Positions 37,201 to 45,553 are shown, counted from the stretch's first letter. The stretch: DNA of 64,000 nt from Bacillus sp. SA1-12 (GCF_000981385.1 NZ_LATZ01000129.1:186001-250000), one strand, 5' to 3'. A program made the numbers and translations. The notes: generated from the letters alone by a model not told the origin.

Positions 37201-38003
37201 TTCCAGATGGTGCGAGTAATGGAATGAGCTTTTTTACGAAAGGAGGAAATGTAAAAATTGTTTCATTAACTATCTATCCTATAGCAGGGGTTTGGAAGGA
37301 TGAGTCACAAGAAGGGGAATTACCAAACAAAATTGTTATGGATCATCAAAAGCTTGAACTAGGGATTGGTGAAACACATACGATATCTGCAACAACTCTC
37401 TCTCGTACATCTAAGAATCAAAAAATGAAATGGCAATCAAGTAATCCTGAAATTGCCGAAGTGAAACAAATAGATGAACGTCATGCTAAAGTAAAGATGC
37501 TAGGACAGGGAAGGGCATTTATTACGGCTAAAACAACTGATGGAAAATTAATTGGATCTACAGTCGTGAATAGTCGGATTTCATATGGTATTGTGGCTGC
37601 TAACAGCAATAAAGCACTTACTGTTAATGGAACGACAAATGGAACAAAAGTAAAATTGTTTTCTATCGATGGCTCCGTGAATCAACAATGGAATTTTCAA
37701 GGTGTTGGATCTGGAAATTATAAAGTTCTCTCACCGAAAAGCAGAAAGGTGTTGGACGCTTCAGGGGTATCAAATGGAGATGATGTTCAAATATGGGAGT
37801 ATTTTGGGTATGGAAACCAACATTGGCGAATTACCGATCATTGGGATGGCACCGTCTCATTTAACGTGTTAAACAGCGGCAAAGCATTAGAAGTCCCAGG
37901 TGGTAACCTGGAAAATGAAACGGTTGTTGAGATTCATGATTGGAAACAGGTGGAGTCACAAAAGTGGAAGTTGGTTGAGTTGTCAGGGCAGCAAAGGAAA
38001 TAA
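34266..38003 (+). CDS. giant secreted GH32 fructanase with CBM66-like, Big2 and ricin-type domains
   Basis: The 1245-residue protein has a signal peptide cut after Ala32 (HRAEA). Three tandem modules of about 160 residues follow (about 40-198, 199-357, 358-519); the third, with NLDGWNSYNGEWTAHLDGIK and FGLNVFNGTAYFQNV, closely resembles CBM66 of B. subtilis SacC, which binds fructan ends. GH32 runs from about 525 to 1020: nucleophile D543 sits in AASDPNG instead of the usual WMNDPNG, D668 in FRDPKV and E719 in WECPDFF. A Big2-like domain (about 1030-1105) and a ricin-type lectin domain with NQQWNF, NQHWRI and SQKWKL complete it. It should degrade levan or inulin outside the cell. No wall anchor is seen. 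Confidence 0.93.
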   Translation: MNNKKIKGMTLIMLVIFALSTLSIDLFHRAEASEQSTALFGYLPLTGSWKKKSSGELVGATDKKQPAINLSTTEIGNHFVYEAQVKIDSSTPSAIASIVFHANQSGKEGYRLSFNPKKNKINMVAMKNGSSLVDSIDKEMDAGKSYKVKIIGDGAVYKIFFNEKLIFNVKDKSYSKGYTGFLVENGSAFFHQVSVNETVTNLNGWQMQEDKWKHSSRGLVADANSADDLYAVTKTSAADFKYEADVMVSDANAAGTLILRSNKTGSQAYGLQIDANDDRIRLYDTNNKKKLAEREVSIETDQVYHVQIKAEGASLKVYWQNRTEPILNIQDDTYTKGYLGLHADNGTVVFQNIVVSDLKTNLDGWNSYNGEWTAHLDGIKGVSNGADHTYRVAESTEADFVLEGDVKVDANTPYGTAGLVFRANSDATKGYMITIDSNLNRVRLVDLYGDRTIGVANREVEVGKTYHFEIQAHGETLKIYLDGYAQPVIHVKDAAYTSGKFGLNVFNGTAYFQNVYATNYDDYYSELYRPQYHFTQARGAASDPNGLVYYEGEYHLFHQDGGKWAHAVSTDLVHWKRLPIAIPWNEMGHAWSGSAVVDKNNVSGLFDEAGSGLIAFYTSFNPEKHNGDQKIAVAYSRDKGRTWEFYDENPIIPNIGEFYGGGGWDFRDPKVVWDEDHNQWVMVVSGGDHIRFFTSKDLLNWTMIESFGYGDYVRGGVWECPDFFQLPVDGDENRKKWVLSISTGANPKTNGSDSEYFVGTFDGNRFVSDYPAGTVLKNEFGKEMYAAMSFSDIPESDGRRISLGWMSNWDYPFSFPTAPWQGQMSIPRELTLETVPGEGVRLFQKPIKELEQLRGLAYSWSNQIVKPHEMNLLSGVKGTAFEMIAEFELPEENGAAEFGFQLRESNEQKTVVGYNVTNSKMFFDRSKSGVIDFSEKFSTFHETTVKPQNNRIKMRLFVDESSIEAFGNNGQAVFSNVVFPDGASNGMSFFTKGGNVKIVSLTIYPIAGVWKDESQEGELPNKIVMDHQKLELGIGETHTISATTLSRTSKNQKMKWQSSNPEIAEVKQIDERHAKVKMLGQGRAFITAKTTDGKLIGSTVVNSRISYGIVAANSNKALTVNGTTNGTKVKLFSIDGSVNQQWNFQGVGSGNYKVLSPKSRKVLDASGVSNGDDVQIWEYFGYGNQHWRITDHWDGTVSFNVLNSGKALEVPGGNLENETVVEIHDWKQVESQKWKLVELSGQQRK

Positions 38004-38215
38004 ATCTATAGGAATATGAAATATATACAATTAATTACCCTTAATTCAAATGAATTTGACAAGAGAGGGAGCAAAGGGAAGATCCTAGGGTTTTAAATTG
38101 TAATCCATCCCTTTTGACTCAATATAAAGTTTTTAAAGAATTAGCAGAAGACAACAAGTCAGACTGACCAAATTTATCTGTATTTAAAATTAATAAATGT
38201 ATGAATTCTTCAATG

Positions 38216-38256
38216 AAGCCTATTGCCTCTCAAGGAGAGAAATTAGGCTTTTTTTT
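38216..38256 (+). terminator. terminator after the secreted fructanase
   Basis: AAGCCTA and TAGGCTT with an inner CTCTC/GAGAG pair form a long stem (38216-38250) followed by eight T. It lies between convergent genes; the 290-base gap shows nothing else. Confidence 0.8.
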
Positions 38257-38293
38257 GCATATAGCATTATTATTTCCTCAAAAATGATATAAC

Positions 38294-39175
38294 TTATTTT
38301 TGTATAAACTCCACAAATCGAGAAACTCCAATTCGATGAAATCGTTGTGGTTTTTTCACAAGCCATAAGCTTCGATTCATATGTATTCCTGCTATTCTCA
38401 TTTCCTTCAAATAGCCTAATTCTAATTCTCTTACTACTGTTAGCCTAGGGAGAATACTAATCCCAAGACCTGATTCAACCGCGCTTTTTATGGCTTGGGT
38501 ACTGCTAATTTCCATATAGCTTTCAATTTTATCTAGTACTCCATGTTCTTTTAACGTGCTTTCAACAATCAAACGAGTACCAGAAAGGGACTCGCGCCAA
38601 ATCATCCGTTCATTTGCTAGTTCATCAATCTTTATTTCAGACCGTTCACTCCAAGGGTGGTCAGAAGGATAAACGAGGACTAATTCGTCATCAGCGAATT
38701 TCTCCACAATAAAATCCTCATCCTCAACCAGTCCTTCAACTAATGCGATATCGATGACATCATTTGTTAAATCTTCCAGCACACTTGGTGTATTTTTAAT
38801 GGTAAGCGAAACTTTTATATCAGGTGTCTGCTTTTTAAAGCGGCCGAGCAGACTAGGTAATAAAAATTCCCCAATTGTTAAGGATGCTCCTACACGGAGG
38901 CTAGAATGATACTCACCTGTCGCATGCTGAATCACTTCTTTAGAACGGTTAAAGTCATTAATTATCGCTTTTGCAAAAGGGTAAAGAATTCTCCCAGTTT
39001 CCGTAACAATTAATTTTCCTTCCGTCCGGTCGAATAGCAGGGTTCCATAATAATTCTCCAATTGGCGAATTTGTCTTGTTACCGCAGGTTGAGACACAAA
39101 GCTTAGTCTTGCTGCCTGGCTTATGCTTCCCTCATCAACGACTAAACAAAACATTTTTAGATTTTCGATATTCAA
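38294..39175 (-). CDS. LysR family transcriptional regulator
   Basis: The 293-residue regulator has the LysR helix-turn-helix (IENLKMFCLVVDEGSISQAARLSFVSQPAVTRQIRQLENYYG) and a periplasmic-binding-like effector domain (RVGASLTIGEFLLPSLLGRFKKQTPDIKVSL). The start is a TTG at 39175 with GGAGG 7 bases upstream; no ATG competes. It is divergent from the two chromate-transporter genes, so it probably controls them. B. subtilis has a comparable pairing of short chromate transporters with a regulator. The effector is unknown. Confidence 0.9.
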   Translation of the reverse strand: MNIENLKMFCLVVDEGSISQAARLSFVSQPAVTRQIRQLENYYGTLLFDRTEGKLIVTETGRILYPFAKAIINDFNRSKEVIQHATGEYHSSLRVGASLTIGEFLLPSLLGRFKKQTPDIKVSLTIKNTPSVLEDLTNDVIDIALVEGLVEDEDFIVEKFADDELVLVYPSDHPWSERSEIKIDELANERMIWRESLSGTRLIVESTLKEHGVLDKIESYMEISSTQAIKSAVESGLGISILPRLTVVRELELGYLKEMRIAGIHMNRSLWLVKKPQRFHRIGVSRFVEFIQK

Positions 39176-39404
39176 ACAAATTCCTCCCTGCTCATTGAAA
39201 GTCCGATAATTCGTATATATACAATATTACCATAAGGATTCAAAAGAAGTACGAGGTATAACGATCTGTTATAACCTATGCACTTCTTGCAATTTACCTT
39301 ATGTTTTAGCCATGATATCGTAGTAGATAAGAACATTAACTGTTTTATGAAAATAAGAAGTTTACACTTTTCACTAGATATATAGAAGAAAAGAGTTGAT
39401 ATTG

Positions 39405-40052
39405 ATGAGGGAAGAATGGAAAATAATCGTTCACCTTTTTTGGACCTTTTTTAAAATTTCACCTATTACGTTTGGTGGAGGCTATGCCATGCTTCCGATT
39501 ATTGAAAAAGAAGTGGTTCATAAAAGGAATTGGGCTAAAAGTGAAGATCTGACAGATGTTTTCGCCATTGCTGGGACTGTACCTGGTGCTATTGCTGTAA
39601 ATGCTGCAACCTTTGTTGGACATCGTATTGCCGGATTAAGAGGCGCAATTGCGGCAGCATTAGGAACATTGACTCCTACTTTTATCATCGTGTTATTTCT
39701 TAGTAGCATGCTGGCAAGCTTCCAGGAAAACCCTCATGTTGAGGCCGCTTTTTACGGAATCCGTTCAGCAACTGTTGCTTTAATTGTCTATGCTGGGATC
39801 AAAATGTCACGTACATCGTTAATAGATAAGACAACATCCCTACTTGCCGGCAGTATGTTTATTGCCATGCTGTTTTTTCATTGGCATCCGGTTTTTATTA
39901 TCTTAATAGGTGCTATATTAGGAATTCTGATCATTAAAGTGAAAGAAAAACTAGGGGTTTTTGTGAAATTAGAAAAAAGTGATTATGAACAGAATGAGGA
40001 AAAAGAAATGACGGATCTGTTGTATGAAATCAAGCAAAAAGTTGGTTTGTAG
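39405..40052 (+). CDS. chromate transporter, short-chain CHR protein (first of pair)
   Basis: This 215-residue single-domain CHR membrane protein shows the family motifs ITFGGGYAMLPIIEKEVV and GTVPGAIAVNAATFVGHRIAG plus a run of hydrophobic spans. Short-chain CHR proteins work as pairs, here with the gene 11 bases downstream, to export chromate or related oxyanions. ATG 39405 has AAAAGAG about 10 bases before it; a TTG at 39396 is an alternative. The C-terminal tail after residue 190 is charged and cytosolic. Conservation of both halves suggests a functional pair. Confidence 0.9.
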   Translation: MREEWKIIVHLFWTFFKISPITFGGGYAMLPIIEKEVVHKRNWAKSEDLTDVFAIAGTVPGAIAVNAATFVGHRIAGLRGAIAAALGTLTPTFIIVLFLSSMLASFQENPHVEAAFYGIRSATVALIVYAGIKMSRTSLIDKTTSLLAGSMFIAMLFFHWHPVFIILIGAILGILIIKVKEKLGVFVKLEKSDYEQNEEKEMTDLLYEIKQKVGL

Positions 40053-40063
40053 GAGGTGTAAAT

Positions 40064-40600
40064 ATGCTGCTAGAGTTATTTATTTTATTTTTTATCATTG
40101 GAACCGTGTCATTTGGCGGAGGCTACGCGATGATCCCGGTTATTGAAAGAGAAGTGACAAGCAGGGGCTGGTTAACCTTGACTGATTTTACCGATGCAGT
40201 GGCATTAGCTGGAATGACACCAGGATCGATAGCTTCCAATAGTGCCACCATCATAGGGTTTAAGGTTGCCGGTTTGCCCGGGGCGATTATATCGACTATT
40301 GCTATTAGTTTACCATCCTTGTTGCTTATTTTAATCATTGCTATGTTTTTATATAAAATCCATAAAAACAAGCTTGTTAAATCAGTATTTTATGGACTGC
40401 GTCCTATTGTGACAAGTTTAATCCTCTATGCAGCTATAAAAATAGCTATCTCGAATGGTGTTATATCCTCTTCTATATCCTGGGACATGCTAAGCATGCT
40501 AATGATCTTTGGGGTATCTCTGACTGCTCTCCTATATTTTCGGATTCACCCGGTTTTAGTAATTGTGGGTGCAGGAATTTTTGGGACGTTTATTTATTAA
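40064..40600 (+). CDS. chromate transporter, short-chain CHR protein (second of pair)
   Basis: The 178-residue partner has motifs VSFGGGYAMIPVIEREV and GMTPGSIASNSATIIGFKVAG. It begins 11 bases after the first gene, with a perfect AGGAGGTG site. The two proteins together correspond to one long-chain ChrA. In B. subtilis both halves (YwrA/YwrB) are needed for chromate resistance, which is known for the family and assumed here. Confidence 0.9.
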   Translation: MLLELFILFFIIGTVSFGGGYAMIPVIEREVTSRGWLTLTDFTDAVALAGMTPGSIASNSATIIGFKVAGLPGAIISTIAISLPSLLLILIIAMFLYKIHKNKLVKSVFYGLRPIVTSLILYAAIKIAISNGVISSSISWDMLSMLMIFGVSLTALLYFRIHPVLVIVGAGIFGTFIY

Positions 40601-40974
40601 AGATATAGAAAAATATCTACCATTTCCAAGGGAGAATTTAATTACAATAAACTAGGGGTAAAAGATAACGGACCCCTCCTTTAATCAACTATTCTTGAAC
40701 TTCGATTTGATGTCCATATTTTGCAAACTCTTTGGGAGACAAAGTTGTTAATTTTTTTATGTTCGAATAAAAGGATTATAGTATCGAAGTTTATATTAAT
40801 AAGATCGGTGTTGTACCTTTGTTTAGTAATTTCCTGGACTAAGGTATAATTTGTTTATGATAGATTAATATTGATGTTTGAATTACTTTACTATTAAAGA
40901 AATTTGAAATAGCTAGGAGCCGGATCAAAAAATCCTAATGTTCATCATTTAAAATAATATGGAGGGTTGTAACA
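40601..40974 (+). other. 374-base gap before the formylglycine-generating enzyme
   Basis: No gene of convincing quality. The reverse strand at about 40685-40750 contains an open stretch reading KLTTLSPKEFAKYGHQIEVQ that lacks a start codon; it may be a decayed gene end. The promoter of the downstream gene should lie here. Confidence 0.35.
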
Positions 40975-41934
40975 GTGTTAGAACAAATGCCAAAATCTTG
41001 CTGTAGCGTAAGCAGAAACAATATAGATGATCAACTAAAATTAAATACCCCTCAAAGGGAAAAAGATCCAATCGATTTATCTGATTTTGTTCACATAAAA
41101 GGCGGAGATTTTCTAATGGGAACTGAAACGAAAGAAGGGTTTCCAAGCGATGGGGAGGGTCCGGTTCGTAGGGTAAGGGTAAATGACTTTTCTATTTCTC
41201 CATATACAGTAACAAATAAAGATTTTCAAGCCTTTGTGGAAGCTACAGGGTATATTACAGAAGCGGAACAATTTGGATGGTCTTTTGTTTTCCATTTACT
41301 GGCTTCGAAAGAAGTGAAAGCAAAAATAAAACAGGTTCCACAGGGACTTCCTTGGTGGCTGCCAGTTGAGGGGGCATATTGGAAAAAGCCTCAAGGATTT
41401 GATTCCACGATCACTGATCGATTAAACTATCCTGTTGTGCATGTATCTTGGAATGATGCAAATGCTTATTGTAAGTGGTCTGGGACAAGGCTGCCAACAG
41501 AAGCGGAGTGGGAGTATGCGGCACGCGGGGGATTAGAACAAAAAATATACCCTTGGGGAGATGAGCTAGAACCAGACGGAGAGCATCGCTGTAATATTTG
41601 GCAAGGAACGTTTCCTGCCACCAACAATGCTAGTGACGGGTATGTTGGTACAGCCCCAGTAGACACCTTTGAACCTAATGGATATGGGTTATATAATATG
41701 TCGGGGAATGTGTGGGAGTGGTGCAGTGATTGGTTTTCGCCAAAGTATCATAGGCAAACGACCAAAGATAATCCTAGATATACGAAACCAACAGGGAGCC
41801 GATCTATGCGTGGAGGTTCATTTCTTTGTCATCTTTCTTATTGTAACCGTTACCGTGTAGCAGCAAGAAGTTCCAATACACCTGATAGTTCTACAAGCAA
41901 CTGCGGATTCCGAGTTTTAGCAGATGTTAGATAA
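40975..41934 (+). CDS. formylglycine-generating enzyme (sulfatase-modifying factor)
   Basis: The 319-residue protein belongs to the FGE-sulfatase/SUMF1 fold: GGDFLMGTETKEGFPSDGEGP, YTVTNKDFQAFVEATGY, YPVVHVSWNDANAYCKWSG, RLPTEAEWEYAARGG, GLYNMSGNVWEWCSDW and NTPDSSTSNCGFRVLADV. The copper-binding, catalytic Cys pair of true FGEs is kept as C285 and C290 in LCHLSYCNRYRVAARS, equivalent to human C336/C341. It would oxidise the Cys of CxPSR in sulfatases to formylglycine in the cytosol. The start is a GTG with GGAGGG 8 bases upstream. It has no signal peptide. The only visible client is the sulfatase at 51096, which also lacks a signal. Confidence 0.93.
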   Translation: MLEQMPKSCCSVSRNNIDDQLKLNTPQREKDPIDLSDFVHIKGGDFLMGTETKEGFPSDGEGPVRRVRVNDFSISPYTVTNKDFQAFVEATGYITEAEQFGWSFVFHLLASKEVKAKIKQVPQGLPWWLPVEGAYWKKPQGFDSTITDRLNYPVVHVSWNDANAYCKWSGTRLPTEAEWEYAARGGLEQKIYPWGDELEPDGEHRCNIWQGTFPATNNASDGYVGTAPVDTFEPNGYGLYNMSGNVWEWCSDWFSPKYHRQTTKDNPRYTKPTGSRSMRGGSFLCHLSYCNRYRVAARSSNTPDSSTSNCGFRVLADVR

Positions 41935-41960
41935 TTCTAGATATTAAAATTAGAGATAAT

Positions 41961-42001
41961 AAAGCATTAGTCCCTTAAGTTCATGGGAGTAATGCTTTTT
42001 A
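41961..42001 (+). terminator. terminator after the formylglycine-generating enzyme
   Basis: AAAGCATTAGTCCC (41961-41974) pairs with GGGAGTAATGCTTT with one mismatch and is followed by a T tract. Confidence 0.85.
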
Positions 42002-42086
42002 TCATTTAACCCACCTATTCGGATACTAACATAATTAGATGTCTGGTCTCTTTAATTGAAGATCAGCCCATTATTTTCATTTAATT

Positions 42087-42998
42087 TTACGAGATAGACC
42101 TTGTCTGTACTTCAGCCTGCTTTTGCTTTGGGGTTGCAAACTTCAAATTTCCGGCGACTATTCCTCCTAAAATGAGAGAAACACCAATCCATTGTGACAA
42201 GCTTACATGTTCAGCCAGAATGAGTGAAGACATTGTAACGGCAACCGGAAGTTCAGATGCTGTTAAGATTGTGCCGAGTCCGGGACCAATTTTTGGCATG
42301 CCGATTGAAAATAACAGCGGCGGCAGAGCAACACCAAAAAAGCCAAGCAATAATCCGTACGGTGCTATTCCCGTTAAGACGGGTAAATTAAATAAAAATG
42401 TTGGTGGAAACACTAGGAAAACAACAATTAACCCACCGGTCGAAAGAAACGCACTTTTCATAACAGGAGGAGTGCCTTTTCCAACAGAGCTGCTTAAAAA
42501 AATGAATGTTGTAAATGTTAAGGCAGAGAGCAATGCCCATATCGTACCATCCCATGAAACAACAACTCCCCCAACTGAAGCAATGCCTGTAGCTAGAACT
42601 GAGCCGATTAAGAGAATAACAATTGAAACCAATTTATCTTTTGCTGGTTTTTTCTTAAAAAAGATAAATTCAAACAAGGTTCCAATCCAAACAAATTGAA
42701 ATAAAAAGATAATTGCGAGTGAAGCATTAAGTGTTTGTAGAGCTTGATAATAAAACACACCAGTCAAACCAAATGGTATCCCAGATGCTAAAAGTTTAAA
42801 AGCTTGAGATAATGTCAATTTCTTCTTTTTCGTCAAGAAGACCATGATCCAAAGGATGAGCGATCCAAAAAAGTATTGTCCTCCGGTTACTTCAGTAACT
42901 TCAAAACCTGCCGAATAGGCAAGTTTAACAAAAGTTGATAATATCCCGTAACAACAGCCTCCTAAAAATACGACTAATGCATAATGCCAATTTTTCAT
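42087..42998 (-). CDS. EamA (DMT) family transporter
   Basis: The 303-residue protein has ten predicted spans in two EamA repeats, for example HYALVVFLGGCCYGILSTFV, YYQALQTLNASLAIIFLFQFVWIGTLFE in the first and LLLGFFGVALPPLLFSIGM, SELPVAVTMSSLILAEHVSLSQWIGVSLILGG in the second. It is a small-metabolite exporter or importer of unknown substrate. AAGGAAGGG precedes ATG 42998. The upstream leader contains a promoter and a strong terminator hairpin 147 bases before the start, so expression may be attenuated. It is convergent with the formylglycine-enzyme gene. Confidence 0.9.
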   Translation of the reverse strand: MKNWHYALVVFLGGCCYGILSTFVKLAYSAGFEVTEVTGGQYFFGSLILWIMVFLTKKKKLTLSQAFKLLASGIPFGLTGVFYYQALQTLNASLAIIFLFQFVWIGTLFEFIFFKKKPAKDKLVSIVILLIGSVLATGIASVGGVVVSWDGTIWALLSALTFTTFIFLSSSVGKGTPPVMKSAFLSTGGLIVVFLVFPPTFLFNLPVLTGIAPYGLLLGFFGVALPPLLFSIGMPKIGPGLGTILTASELPVAVTMSSLILAEHVSLSQWIGVSLILGGIVAGNLKFATPKQKQAEVQTRSIS

Positions 42999-43144
42999 AA
43001 CTACATCCCTTCCTTTATTTCAAGAGCTTTAGCAGCGCAATAGTAGCTATGGGGTAGATAAGAAGTTCAGCTTTAGAAAAACCTCCACAGCCTTGCTATT
43101 ACCATGCGCTATAAAAATGAACGTTTAAATTTACATAAAAAAAA

Positions 43145-43176
43145 GCCACACAACTGCCAAAAGGCAGTTGTGTGGC
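43145..43176 (-). terminator. strong intrinsic terminator in the leader of the EamA gene
   Basis: GCCACACAACTGCC (43145-43158) and its exact complement (43163-43176) form a 14-bp perfect stem with AAAA loop. On the reverse strand eight T follow directly. It lies 147 bases upstream of the EamA start and about 90 bases downstream of a good promoter, so it either ends a short RNA or works as an attenuator. Confidence 0.8.
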
Positions 43177-43243
43177 GAAAATAGAGATTATCTCTAGAAA
43201 AATCCACGTCCTAAAAAGGTTTTATTATTCAAGTTACATTACG

Positions 43244-43272
43244 AGTTTAAAATCAACTCTGAAACTTGTCAA
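43244..43272 (-). promoter_or_regulatory. SigmaA-like promoter upstream of the EamA leader
   Basis: Reverse strand: TTGACA (43272-43267), 17-base spacer, TAAACT (43249-43244). The consensus -35 and correct spacing predict a transcript starting near 43237 and running into the terminator at 43145-43176. The remaining gap to 43452 shows only a 13-codon frame with a ribosome site. Confidence 0.5.
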
Positions 43273-43452
43273 GGTATTTCATTATATTGAACACTAGCTA
43301 ATCCAGTTTCCATGCAATAGTGAAGATGATTGCATCTTTCCATTTCTATTTTTAATTTTACAGAATGGCTAACATGCTACAGAGGACCTTTACCAACATT
43401 TCCTCCTTGTTACATAAGAGATTATTTATCTCTTAAATGCAAAAGGATCTAT

Positions 43453-44367
43453 TCAGACTTGTAAAGTATGACTAGGTAATGGCCTTCCCACTTTCTCTTG
43501 TATGAATTTAGCTGCATCTAATAGATTTTCCTGATTAATCCCTGTCCTAATGCCCATTCCATCCAGCATATACAACAAATCATCGGTTGCTAAATTTCCA
43601 GATGCACCAGGAGCATATGGACAACCACCGAGCCCTCCAAGTGACCCGTCAAAACTAGTGATCCCCATTTCCAAGGAAACCAGAACATTTGCCATTGCCA
43701 AACCGCGGGTGTCATGAAAGTGCATGGCTAATCGTTCAGAAGGAAAGCGTTTAAGAAGAATTTCTAACATTTTCTGCACCTGCAATGGATTTGCCACACC
43801 GATTGTATCACCCAGCGATAATTCTCTAATGCCCATTTCAAATAGAGTCTCTGCTATTCGGATTACTTTTTCGACAGTGACAGATCCTTCGTATGGACAG
43901 CCAAAAACAGTTGAAACATATCCGCGAACTGTTTTTCTTACAGCTAGAGTTTCTCTTGCGACTTCTTCTATAATAGGAAATGTTTCCTTAATTGATTTGT
44001 TAATATTCTTCTTATTATGTGTTTCACTTGAGGACATAAAAACAGCGATCTCATCGATATTAGCATCTAATGCACGCTGCAATCCTTTCACATTGGGGAC
44101 CAGTGCTGCATAGGTAACGCCTGATACACGCTCTATATGTTTTGCTACCTCATATGCATCAGCTAATGCAGGAATCCACTTCGGGTTTACAAAGGAAGTT
44201 ACTTCAATATAAGGTAAGCCGCATTGAGATAATTGATTAATCCAAGCAATTTTATCCTCTGTAGAGATAAAGGTCTTTTCATTTTGCAATCCATCCCTGG
44301 GTCCAACTTCATTTACGGTAACTTTTTCTGGGAAATTCAACATAAAGTTGCTAATGGAAACGGTCAT
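43453..44367 (-). CDS. mvaB: hydroxymethylglutaryl-CoA lyase
   Basis: The 304-residue TIM-barrel lyase splits HMG-CoA to acetoacetate and acetyl-CoA, the last step of leucine breakdown. Signatures are VNEVGPRDGLQNEKTF with the metal-binding Asp, IEVTSFVNPKWIPALADA, LSLGDTIGVANPLQ, AMHFHDTRGLAMAN and the catalytic Cys loop GGLGGCPYAPGASGN. ATG 44367 has AAGGGGG somewhat far upstream (11-12 bases). It lies on the opposite strand from the acetoacetate CoA-transferase and thiolase genes, with a LysR gene between, and its product is their substrate. The other leucine-pathway genes are not in the window. Confidence 0.93.
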   Translation of the reverse strand: MTVSISNFMLNFPEKVTVNEVGPRDGLQNEKTFISTEDKIAWINQLSQCGLPYIEVTSFVNPKWIPALADAYEVAKHIERVSGVTYAALVPNVKGLQRALDANIDEIAVFMSSSETHNKKNINKSIKETFPIIEEVARETLAVRKTVRGYVSTVFGCPYEGSVTVEKVIRIAETLFEMGIRELSLGDTIGVANPLQVQKMLEILLKRFPSERLAMHFHDTRGLAMANVLVSLEMGITSFDGSLGGLGGCPYAPGASGNLATDDLLYMLDGMGIRTGINQENLLDAAKFIQEKVGRPLPSHTLQV

Positions 44368-44525
44368 TTCTTTATATCGCCCCCTTGTTAAGCGAACAAC
44401 TTAAATGGCTGGAAGAAATGAAAACTCGATGCTCTGCAGCACCATAAATCTTTACTAGAAATAGAATATTATTTTGTTATAGAAGATATGCCTTATTTTG
44501 TATATTAACATCTCTTTATGTCCTA

Positions 44526-45404
44526 TTATTCCTCACCCACTCCCAGCATCTGCAGTAACTTTCTCAAAGCAAATGAATGATACGCACCTTTTTTTGTTAT
44601 AATACCTAATTTCCAATAAAGCGGTTCAGATAAGGGAATAATGCAAACGTTCGGATTATTTTGCTTATTATATATTGATTTTGGAAGCAAAGTGATTCCC
44701 AGTCTGGCAGCGATGAGTTCGATAATTAAGTCCCACTGAGAGCTTTGATAGGCAATAGTGGGATGAAAGCCTGCATTTAAACATGCTTGTTTAATGTAAT
44801 CGTGGAGGGTAAATTCTTCTGAAAATATAATAAAATGTTCTTTTTCTAATTTACTCAACGATACTGACGTTTGTCCAGCAATTGGGTGGTCTTTATGAAC
44901 ATATGCAACAAATTCATCGGTGAAAAATGGATAACAATGAAAGGAAGCTTCGTTTGTTGGAAGGACAATGATGCCGAGATCGATTTGTCCGTTATCAACG
45001 AGTCCGCCAATTCGTTTGGCACCGAGCTCGACAAGTTCTAGTGATACATTTGGATATTTTTCATAAAACCTTAGCGCGATGTCAGGAAAAAACAAGGTAC
45101 CGATCAGAGGCGGAATCCCCATCCTTATCTCACCTGCTGCAATATCCATCAGTTCGTCTAGTAATATCTTTATCTCTGACAAAGAGGAGAGTGCTTTTTG
45201 CCCTTGCTGGTAAACAATTTTTCCTGCATCTGTTAACCGAAGGTGCCTGGTTGAACGGTCGAATAACTCAACATGCAGTTCTTCCTCTAACTTTTTAACC
45301 GCCTTACTAAAAGAAGGCTGTGACAAATAGGAATGTGCAGCAGCTTTTGTAAAGCTTTGATGATTAGTCACTTCGATAAAGGCTTTAAGGTCTCGTAATT
45401 CCAT
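44526..45404 (-). CDS. LysR family transcriptional regulator
   Basis: The 292-residue regulator has the N-terminal helix-turn-helix (MELRDLKAFIEVTNHQSFTKAAAHSYLSQPSFSKAVKKLEEELH) and a CynR/CbbR-like effector domain (GEIRMGIPPLIGTLFFPDIALRFYEKYPNVSLELVE). A GGGGG site lies 8 bases before ATG 45404. It is divergent from the acetoacetate CoA-transferase operon with a 149-base gap between, the typical LysR arrangement for activating that operon. It may also control the HMG-CoA lyase gene behind it on the same strand. Confidence 0.9.
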   Translation of the reverse strand: MELRDLKAFIEVTNHQSFTKAAAHSYLSQPSFSKAVKKLEEELHVELFDRSTRHLRLTDAGKIVYQQGQKALSSLSEIKILLDELMDIAAGEIRMGIPPLIGTLFFPDIALRFYEKYPNVSLELVELGAKRIGGLVDNGQIDLGIIVLPTNEASFHCYPFFTDEFVAYVHKDHPIAGQTSVSLSKLEKEHFIIFSEEFTLHDYIKQACLNAGFHPTIAYQSSQWDLIIELIAARLGITLLPKSIYNKQNNPNVCIIPLSEPLYWKLGIITKKGAYHSFALRKLLQMLGVGEE

Positions 45405-45553
45405 TTATTGAACCCCCTATATTTATTCCAATTATTCATGCAATCTATTCTTTTTATGTATTTTACTTATAAACACACTGAATGTAAACTCTTACATAAG
45501 GAATGTTCAAAGTAGTGGTATCTTTGTCCAGTAAATATTGGGAGGAGAAATGA

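Noticed and set aside
40685-40750. Reverse-strand stretch reading KLTTLSPKEFAKYGHQIEVQ
   Set aside because: It looks protein-like but has no start codon and only about 22 codons; not enough to call a pseudogene.
43358-43399. 13-codon reverse-strand frame with a strong AAGGAGG
   Set aside because: The spacing to ATG is only about two bases and the frame is too short to judge; it could be a leader peptide or the decayed start of a lost gene.
43177-43450. Possible T-box or known riboswitch before the EamA gene
   Set aside because: I looked for the conserved T-box sequence and common riboswitch cores on the reverse strand and found none; only the promoter-terminator layout remains.
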